From Kiloniellaceae bacterium (GTDB taxonomy: Bacteria > Pseudomonadota > Alphaproteobacteria > Kiloniellales > Kiloniellaceae), in the NCBI GenBank assembly GCA_028280915.1, contig JANQKX010000077.1, positions 1 to 11,405 of the forward strand: 11,405 nucleotides of DNA. The letters run 5' to 3'. The notes below the pieces were generated by a model that made no database searches, was not told the DNA's origin, and was given only the letters and a program-made list of their open reading frames with translations. Positions 6,435 to 11,405 of the stretch are shown here, one piece after another. Within the stretch, counting starts at the first letter, position 1. Every line of letters starts with the position of its first letter. The position numbers were made by a program, and so were the translations under genes.

Positions 6435-6473
6435 GGTCGGCGGGCATTAGGGTCGAAAGACCTGATGCCGATC
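6435..6473 (+). other. Stable RNA stem-loop with GAAA tetraloop
   Basis: The inner stem pairs 6443-6454 with 6459-6469 (11 bp including one G-U pair, one bulged G at 6452) and is closed by C-GAAA-G, a GNRA tetraloop. An alternative or extended lower stem pairs GGTCGG (6435-6440) with CCGATC (6468-6473), leaving a small bulge at 6441-6444. No T run follows, so it is not an intrinsic terminator on either strand. It lies 90 nt upstream of the lipoprotein ATG and could be part of its leader or of a small RNA. Confidence 0.55.
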
Positions 6474-6498
6474 GGATCGGGAAAGTGGACATCGCTTT

Positions 6499-6534
6499 TT
6501 TGACGTTTTGATGTGCTTTGACGTGTTGATGTGC
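6499..6534 (+). repeat. Two tandem copies of an 18-bp repeat (TTTGACGTKTTGATGTGC)
   Basis: The units 6499-6516 and 6517-6534 are identical except for one base (T at 6507, G at 6525). Each unit is itself two related 9-mers (TTTGACGT- and -TTGATGTGC), giving a four-fold 9-bp periodicity. The array ends 29 bp before the ATG of the DUF3576 lipoprotein gene. Each unit contains TTGACG, which could act as a -35, but no good -10 lies at the right distance. Possible operator repeat or slippage product. Confidence 0.6.
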
Positions 6535-6547
6535 TGCTTTAAAAGCA
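6535..6547. repeat. Palindrome TGCTTT-A-AAAGCA
   Basis: Perfect 6-bp arms around a single A, directly abutting the 18-bp tandem repeats and ending 6 bp before the GGAGAG ribosome site of the lipoprotein gene. Suitable for a dimeric repressor next to the translation or transcription start; no factor is known. Confidence 0.35.
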
Positions 6548-6563
6548 CACGACGGAGAGAAAC

Positions 6564-7136
6564 ATGCGGATCGAGAGATTCTTGAAATCCACCCTGCCCT
6601 TTCTGTTCGGCGGATCGTTGTTACTGGCATTGGCGGCCTGCGGTGATTTTTCGGACCCGGGGAAGACCGCCTATCCCGAAGACGATAACCGCAAATCCGG
6701 CTCCAACACATACGACTCCGAGGGCGACGGCAGCATCTTCGGCAGCGACGGCGTGACCCTCTTCGGCGATGAGGGCGAGGCGCTGGACCGGGGCGCCGTG
6801 GGCGGGGGCTCCGGTATCGGGGTCAATTCCTTTCTGTGGCGCGCATCCTTGGACACCATTTCCTTCATGCCCCTGGCTTCCGCCGACCCCTTTGGCGGCG
6901 TGATCATCACCGACTGGTATTCGCCGCCGGAATCCAGGACCGAGCGATTCAAGATCAACCTCTATATCCTGGGCCGCGACTTGCGGGCAGACGGTGTGAG
7001 GGCCGCGGTCTTTCGCCAGCTTCAGGAAAACAGCGGTAATTGGGTCGACGCCGCGGTGGAAACGCAGACACCCACGGATCTTGAAAACGCCATCCTCACC
7101 CGGGCCCGGCAACTACGGATCGCCAGCATCCAATAA
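6564..7136 (+). CDS. DUF3576 domain-containing lipoprotein, 190 aa
   Basis: The N-terminus is a lipoprotein signal: MRIERFLK, a hydrophobic stretch and the lipobox LALAAC, with Cys26 as the probable lipidated residue; the protein would be anchored in the inner or outer membrane. A polar, Gly/Asp/Ser-rich linker (about 27-80) follows. The core GIGVNSFLWRASLDTISFMP (84-103) with the adjoining ASADPFGGVIITDWY (105-119) is the hallmark of DUF3576, a family of alphaproteobacterial proteins of unknown function. Residues to the C-terminus (RFKINLYILGRDLRADGVRA) look like a compact alpha/beta domain. GGAGAG 4 nt before the ATG is a good ribosome site. The neighbour leuS follows after 191 bp; DUF3576-leuS-lptE is an arrangement I associate with Rhodospirillales, hinting at an envelope role alongside LptE, but no function has been established. 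Confidence 0.92.
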   Translation: MRIERFLKSTLPFLFGGSLLLALAACGDFSDPGKTAYPEDDNRKSGSNTYDSEGDGSIFGSDGVTLFGDEGEALDRGAVGGGSGIGVNSFLWRASLDTISFMPLASADPFGGVIITDWYSPPESRTERFKINLYILGRDLRADGVRAAVFRQLQENSGNWVDAAVETQTPTDLENAILTRARQLRIASIQ

Positions 7137-7137
7137 G

Positions 7138-7252
7138 AGCCTCCCGTCCCGAGGCTGGGTGGCAAAAGGCCGGTCGATCCCACGACAGGGCGGCTGCAGA
7201 CGCCTGTTTGACCTCGCCCGGCGACCGGAATTGCCGCCACCCGCCGCTTTTT
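7138..7252 (+). promoter_or_regulatory. Potential structured leader or attenuator upstream of leuS
   Basis: The gap between the lipoprotein stop and leuS folds on paper into a small hairpin AGCCTC/GAGGCT (7138-7143, 7151-7156), then a long nested structure. In that structure GGGTGGC (7157-7163) pairs with GCCACCC (7236-7242), CCGGTCG (7170-7176) pairs with CGACCGG (7222-7228), and an inner hairpin ACAGG/CCTGT (7185-7189, 7203-7207) is extended by CG/CG. A T5 run at 7248-7252 follows five bases after the outer stem. It could be a terminator of the lipoprotein transcript, a leuS attenuator, or a small RNA. It does not look like a canonical T-box. Confidence 0.4.
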
Positions 7253-7327
7253 GATGGTGCCCTGGGCGTGCCCGCGTTATAGAGCGGGAGCAGTTTGCCT
7301 ACTCCCTTAAAACAGATCACCCATATC

Positions 7328-9892
7328 ATGTCAGCTCGCTATAACTTCAAAGAATCAGAATCCAAGTGGCAGGCCCGCTGGGACGAAGCCGGCAGCTTCA
7401 AGGTCTCCGAGGACCATTCCCGGCCCAAATACTACGTGCTGGAGATGTTTCCCTATCCCTCCGGCCGGATCCACATGGGCCACGTGCGCAACTACACCAT
7501 GGGCGACGTGGTCGCCCGTTACAAAAACGCGCGCGGGTTTAACGTCCTGCACCCCATGGGCTGGGATGCCTTCGGCCTGCCGGCGGAAAATGCCGCCATG
7601 GAAAAGGGCGTGCATCCGGCCAGCTGGACCTTTGAAAACATCGCGGTCATGCGCGACCAGCTCAAGGGCATGGGCCTTTCCATCGACTGGTCCCGGGAAA
7701 TCGCCACCTGCCATCCCGGCTATTACCGCCATCAGCAGGAACTGTTCATCAAATTCATGGCCCAGGACCTGGTCTACCGCAAGGAGGCTTGGGTCAATTG
7801 GGACCCGGTGGATCAAACGGTCTTGGCCAACGAGCAGGTCATCGACGGGCGCGGCTGGCGCTCGGGCGCCGAGGTGGAAAAGCGCAAGCTGTCCCAATGG
7901 TTCTTCCGCATCACCGCCTATTCCGACGAGCTCTTGGCCGCCCTGGAGGGCTTGGAACGCTGGCCCGAAAAAGTCCGCTTGATGCAGCAGAAGTGGATCG
8001 GCCGCTCCGAGGGCGCCCGGGTCTATTTCCCCATCGCGGGCCAGGACGAGAAAATCGAGGTCTTCACCACCCGGCCCGACACCCTGTTCGGCGCTTCCTT
8101 CTGTGCCCTCTCGCCCAATCATCCCCTGGCCGGGCGCCTGGCCGAAGCCGACCCCGCCGCCGCGGCCTTCATCGCCGAGTGCAACAAGATGGGCACCAGC
8201 GAAGAGGCCATCGCCACGGCGGAAAAAAAGGGTTTCGATACAGGCCTGAAAGTACGCCATCCCTTGGACGACCAATGGGAGCTGCCCCTCTACATCGCCA
8301 ACTTCGTTCTCATGGAATACGGCACCGGGGCGATCTTCGGCTGCCCGGCCCACGACCAAAGGGACCTGGACTTCGCCCGGAAATACGACCTGCCGGTCAC
8401 CCCGGTGGTCCTGCCGCCCGACGCGGAAGCGACGAGCTTTGCAGTTGCCGACGAGGCTTACGTGGGCCCCGGCACAGCCATCAACTCCCGTTTCCTCGAT
8501 GGCCTGGAGGTGGACGCGGCCAAGCGCGCGGTGATCGACCGCCTGGCGGAGCTGAACGCCGGCGAAGGCACCATTCAATTCCGCCTGCGCGACTGGGGCG
8601 CCTCGCGGCAGCGTTATTGGGGCTGCCCCATTCCTGTGATCCACTGCGAGAAATGTGGCGCCGTGCCCGTCCCCTTGGAGGACTTGCCGGTCACCCTGCC
8701 CGAGGACGTGACCTTCGACAAACCGGGTAACCCCCTGTTCCATCACCCCACTTGGAAAAAGGTCTGCTGCCCCATTTGCCAGGGCCCGGCCGAGCGGGAT
8801 ACGGACACCATGGACACCTTCGTGGACTCGTCCTGGTACTTCGCCCGCTATTGCAGCCCCCGGGCGGAAATCCCGCTGGACCGGGAAGCAGCCGACTATT
8901 GGCTGCCGGTGGATCAATACATCGGCGGCATCGAGCACGCGGTACTGCACCTGCTCTACTCCCGCTTTTTCATGCGTGCGCTCAGAAAATGCGGCTACCT
9001 GGATCTGGACGAGCCCTTCGCCGGCCTCTTCACCCAAGGCATGATTTGCCACGAAACCTACCGGAATGTGGAGGGGCGCTGGCTGTCGCCCAACGAGGTT
9101 TCCCACGACGCCGACGGTGCCTGGGTAGATGGTGACGGCCGGGCGGTCACCGTGGGCCGCTCGGAAAAGATGAGCAAATCCAAGAAAAACACCATCGATC
9201 CGGCCCAGATCATCCAGACCTACGGGGCCGATACAGCCCGCTGGTTCATGCTGTCCGACAGCCCGCCCGACCGGGACATGGACTGGACCGAAAGCGGCGT
9301 GGAAGGGGCCTATCGTTTCCTGCAGCGCCTGTGGCGGCTGGTCCAGGAGTCAGCGGAAGACCTGCCGGCGGCGGGCACCGCAGCACCGGGCCAAATGAGC
9401 GACGGGGCGAAGGCCCTGCGGCAAGCCGGGCACAAGACCGTGCATGCCTTCACCAAGGACGTGGAGAATTTCCGCTTCAACCGGGCCGTGGCCCGCATCT
9501 ATGAACTGAGCAACTCTCTGGCGGCCTTTTCCCCGGCCGGTCCGGAAGATGCCTGGGCCAAGCGCGAGACCTTGGAGTTCCTGGTCAAGCTGATCGCCCC
9601 CATGACGCCCCATTTGGCCGAGGAGCTATGGGGTCAGCTGGGACACGGCAGCTTGCTGGTGGACCAGCCCTGGCCCACGCCGGACCCGGCCTTGATCATC
9701 GACGAGGTGGTGACCGTGGCCGTACAGGTCAACGGCAAGAAGCGGGCTGTCTTGGAACTGCCCCGGGATCTGCCCGACGCGGAGGTGGAAGCCGCCGCCC
9801 TGGCGGAAGCCGCCATCCAGCGCAGCCTGGACGGCAAGGCCGCCCGCAAGGTCATCGTGGTCAAGAACCGCATTGTCAACGTGGTGGTCTGA
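7328..9892 (+). CDS. leuS: Leucyl-tRNA synthetase, 854 aa
   Basis: This class I aminoacyl-tRNA synthetase charges tRNA-Leu with leucine in the cytoplasm and hydrolyses mischarged products. The sequence shows the HIGH-type motif HMGH (49-52), the CP1 editing domain with TTRPDTLFG (247-255) and the universally conserved editing Asp at 343 in AHDQRDLDFA, a zinc-type CEKCG and CCPIC pair around 8646-8785, TMDTFVDSSWYF, and KMSKS at 614-618, followed by the anticodon-binding domain and a C-terminal domain ending IVVKNRIVNVVV. Length matches E. coli LeuRS (860 aa). The ATG at 7328 is chosen because MSARYNFKESESKWQARW is the usual family N-terminus, although it has no clear ribosome site. An in-frame TTG at 7295 is preceded by GGGAG at 4 nt spacing and would add 11 residues. 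lptE begins one base after the stop, so the two are almost certainly co-transcribed. Confidence 0.97.
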   Translation: MSARYNFKESESKWQARWDEAGSFKVSEDHSRPKYYVLEMFPYPSGRIHMGHVRNYTMGDVVARYKNARGFNVLHPMGWDAFGLPAENAAMEKGVHPASWTFENIAVMRDQLKGMGLSIDWSREIATCHPGYYRHQQELFIKFMAQDLVYRKEAWVNWDPVDQTVLANEQVIDGRGWRSGAEVEKRKLSQWFFRITAYSDELLAALEGLERWPEKVRLMQQKWIGRSEGARVYFPIAGQDEKIEVFTTRPDTLFGASFCALSPNHPLAGRLAEADPAAAAFIAECNKMGTSEEAIATAEKKGFDTGLKVRHPLDDQWELPLYIANFVLMEYGTGAIFGCPAHDQRDLDFARKYDLPVTPVVLPPDAEATSFAVADEAYVGPGTAINSRFLDGLEVDAAKRAVIDRLAELNAGEGTIQFRLRDWGASRQRYWGCPIPVIHCEKCGAVPVPLEDLPVTLPEDVTFDKPGNPLFHHPTWKKVCCPICQGPAERDTDTMDTFVDSSWYFARYCSPRAEIPLDREAADYWLPVDQYIGGIEHAVLHLLYSRFFMRALRKCGYLDLDEPFAGLFTQGMICHETYRNVEGRWLSPNEVSHDADGAWVDGDGRAVTVGRSEKMSKSKKNTIDPAQIIQTYGADTARWFMLSDSPPDRDMDWTESGVEGAYRFLQRLWRLVQESAEDLPAAGTAAPGQMSDGAKALRQAGHKTVHAFTKDVENFRFNRAVARIYELSNSLAAFSPAGPEDAWAKRETLEFLVKLIAPMTPHLAEELWGQLGHGSLLVDQPWPTPDPALIIDEVVTVAVQVNGKKRAVLELPRDLPDAEVEAAALAEAAIQRSLDGKAARKVIVVKNRIVNVVV

Positions 9893-9893
9893 C

Positions 9894-10427
9894 GTGCCCC
9901 GTCTGCTTCGCCTGCATCCCCTTTTCGCCGCGGTCCTTGTGCTCGGCCTGTGCTTGTCGCTGGCCGCCTGCGGCTTCCGGCCCCTTTATGGCGAAAAGCA
10001 AACGGAAGGGGAAACCTCCGTCACCGACGATCTGTCGGAGATCATCGTTTATCCCATCGAAGACCGTACCGGCCAGCAGATGCACAATATGCTGCGGGAC
10101 AAGATCAACCCGGCCGGCCAGCCCGACCAGCCCAGTTACGGTCTCAGGGTAGATTTGAAAGAGCGGATCAAGTCCTTGGGTATCCGCCGGGACGCCACCG
10201 CCACCCGGGCCAACCTGACCATGACGGCCACTTATTCCCTGACCGACCTGCGCACCAAAAAGGTCCTCTTCAAGGACAAGTCCTTCTCCACCAACAGCTA
10301 CGACATTCTCGACGACCAATTCGCCACCTACGTCTCGGAAAACAACGCCCGCGAACGGGCGCTCAATGCCCTTTCCGATGAAATGCGGCGACGTCTTGCG
10401 GTCTACTTCGAGGCCAACAAGATTTAA
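9894..10427 (+). CDS. lptE: LPS-assembly lipoprotein LptE, 177 aa
   Basis: LptE is the outer-membrane lipoprotein that plugs the LptD barrel and helps insert LPS in the outer leaflet. The N-terminus has a hydrophobic signal and lipobox LSLAAC with Cys26, directly followed by GFRPLYG, the signature of alphaproteobacterial LptE. The rest contains the expected alternating strands and helices (SEIIVYPIEDRTGQQMHNML, later RIKSLGIRRDATATRANLTM) and ends in a helix rich in Arg and Glu. The GTG at 9894, one base after the leuS stop, is the best start; a TTG at 9873 would overlap leuS by 20 bp and place an unlikely WW segment before the signal peptide. The ribosome site is weak, which suggests translational coupling to leuS. 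holA follows after 30 bp, as in many proteobacteria. Confidence 0.93.
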   Translation: MPRLLRLHPLFAAVLVLGLCLSLAACGFRPLYGEKQTEGETSVTDDLSEIIVYPIEDRTGQQMHNMLRDKINPAGQPDQPSYGLRVDLKERIKSLGIRRDATATRANLTMTATYSLTDLRTKKVLFKDKSFSTNSYDILDDQFATYVSENNARERALNALSDEMRRRLAVYFEANKI

Positions 10428-10457
10428 TCCCCTTTTGTCCAGGCGCCCGTCACCGCC

Positions 10458-11405
10458 ATGAAAGTCTCCCCCCGCAACAGCGCCGCTTTTGTGAAAAAGC
10501 CCGACCCGAAGGCCCGGGCCGTTCTGCTCTACGGTCCGGACTTGGGCCTGGTGCGGGAATGGGGGCTGAGCCTGGTCAAAGCGGTCGCGGAGGACGTCAA
10601 CGATCCCTTCCGGGTGGTGGAGTTCACCGGCGCCGATTTGAAAGCCGACCCGTCACGGCTGCCCGACGAGGCGGCGGCGATTTCGTTTACCGGCGGGCGC
10701 CGGGCGGTGCGCATTCGCGACGCGGGCGATCAAGTGGCGGGAAATTTCAAGGACTTCTTGGCCGATCCGGTGGGGGACGCCCTCATCGTGGTGGAAGGCG
10801 GCGACCTGCCCGCCCGTTCCTCCCTGCGCAAAGCCTTCGAGGCCGCGCCGAGCGGTGCCGCCATCGCCTGCTACCGGGATGAAAACAAAAACCTGGACGA
10901 GGTGATCTCCGCGACCCTGACCCAGGCCGGTCTGAGCGCGAGCAAGGACGCCCTTTTATATCTGCGTGATAACCTGGGCGGCGACCGTCAGCTGACCCGC
11001 CGCGAGCTGGAAAAACTGGTCCTCTACATGGGTACCGGTGGCCAGGGCAAGCCGCCGCAGGTGGAACTGGCCGACGCCCAGGCCTGCGTGGGCGATAGCG
11101 CCGCCCTGGGGCTGGACGACCTGGCCCTGGCCGTCGGCGCCGGCAACATGGCGGAGCTGGAGCGGACCCTGACCCGCAGCCTGGCCGAAGGCAATGACCC
11201 TATCCGCATCCTGCGCGCCGTGTTGCGGCATTTCCAGCGCCTGCAATTGGTGGCCGGCTGGCGCGGCGAGGGCCTGGACATGGAGGGGGCCCTGAAAAAA
11301 CTGCGCCCGCCCCTGTTCTGGAAAGTGGTCGGCCCCTTCAAGGCCCAAGCCACCCGCTGGGCGCCGGAGGCCCTGGCCCGGGCCATCACCAGCCTGATGC
11401 GCACC
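10458..11405 (+). CDS. holA: DNA polymerase III delta subunit (3' end outside window), at least 316 aa
   Basis: The delta subunit of the clamp loader opens the beta sliding clamp during replication. The frame from the ATG at 10458 (MKVSPRNSAAFVKKPDP) stays open to the window end, 316 codons; the family is usually about 340-345 aa, so roughly 25-30 residues are missing. Recognisable parts: RAVLLYGPDLGLVREWG (20-36), the degenerate AAA+ nucleotide site that does not bind ATP in delta; the second-strand region DALIVVEGGDLPARSSLRKA (107-126); CYRDENKNLDEVI (138-150); LRDNLGGDRQLTRRELEKL (169-187), the family-typical domain II region; and the C-terminal helical collar with DPIRILRAVLRHFQRLQLV. The ribosome site is poor. 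The gap to lptE is 30 bp, and lptE-holA adjacency is a common proteobacterial arrangement that supports both calls. Confidence 0.95.
   Translation, partial: MKVSPRNSAAFVKKPDPKARAVLLYGPDLGLVREWGLSLVKAVAEDVNDPFRVVEFTGADLKADPSRLPDEAAAISFTGGRRAVRIRDAGDQVAGNFKDFLADPVGDALIVVEGGDLPARSSLRKAFEAAPSGAAIACYRDENKNLDEVISATLTQAGLSASKDALLYLRDNLGGDRQLTRRELEKLVLYMGTGGQGKPPQVELADAQACVGDSAALGLDDLALAVGAGNMAELERTLTRSLAEGNDPIRILRAVLRHFQRLQLVAGWRGEGLDMEGALKKLRPPLFWKVVGPFKAQATRWAPEALARAITSLMRT

Larger units (their letters stand above)
6231..6563. other. Gene-poor 333 bp intergenic region with structured elements
   Basis: The region from the TPR-sulfotransferase stop to the lipoprotein start becomes clearly A+T-richer after about 6335. 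It contains a GNRA-capped stem-loop, an 18-bp tandem repeat, a short palindrome and a 6-bp inverted repeat, listed separately. TATAGT at 6408-6413 could serve as a -10 but has no well-spaced -35. A 51-codon frame at 6348-6503 exists (starts MYQAMEVHDK) but lacks a ribosome site and its GC at third positions is well below that of the neighbours, so I do not call it a gene. The region probably carries the promoter and 5' leader of the lipoprotein gene, or a small RNA. Confidence 0.6.

Noticed and set aside
7157..7170. GGGTGGCAAAAGG resembling the T-box antiterminator core GGGTGGNACC
   Set aside because: The following bases do not match ACCGCG, there is no specifier-loop arrangement I can see, and T-boxes are rare in proteobacteria.
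7355..9106. 583-codon minus-strand frame antisense to leuS
   Set aside because: leuS motifs are complete on the other strand; the antisense frame is a typical by-product of high third-position GC.

Overview
The window looks like a chromosomal segment of a Gram-negative alphaproteobacterium, most likely of the Rhodospirillales. The evidence is high GC with strong GC at third codon positions, a beta-barrel porin ending in Phe, an LPS-assembly lipoprotein (LptE), and a DUF3576 lipoprotein next to leuS, lptE and holA, an arrangement I associate with alphaproteobacteria. I cannot name the genus. I see no tRNA, rRNA, CRISPR array, insertion sequence, phage gene or attachment site.

Left part (1-2627): the 3' end of a Pro/Ala-rich protein I do not recognise, then a small YkuD-type L,D-transpeptidase on the + strand. 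It converges, 13 bp apart, on a minus-strand pair: a PKHD-type Fe(II)/2-oxoglutarate oxygenase followed by the PLP-homeostasis protein YggS.

Middle part (2562-6563): a strongly expressed-looking minus-strand porin has a clear intrinsic terminator and an A+T-richer 317 bp upstream region. Next come two divergent PAPS-dependent sulfotransferases of different architecture, a single-domain one on minus and a TPR-plus-sulfotransferase one on plus, sharing a 217 bp intergenic region. Together they suggest sulfation of a surface glycan or other exported or cell-surface product; the substrate cannot be read from the sequence. A 333 bp gene-poor, A+T-richer gap follows. It holds a GNRA-capped stem-loop, an 18-bp tandem repeat and small inverted repeats just upstream of the next gene.

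Right part (6564-11405): a housekeeping block on the + strand made of a DUF3576 lipoprotein, leuS (leucyl-tRNA synthetase), lptE (LPS transport to the outer membrane) and holA (DNA polymerase III delta, cut by the window end). leuS, lptE and holA are tightly packed (1 and 30 bp gaps) and probably co-transcribed. A 191 bp gap before leuS can fold into a nested RNA structure ending near a T5 run, a possible leader or attenuator.

Most of the window is ordinary. The parts worth a second look are the two non-coding regions around the DUF3576 gene, the divergent sulfotransferase pair, and the transpeptidase with a TAGC rather than SHGC active-site motif and no signal peptide. I do not see convincing evidence for a wholly new biological system.
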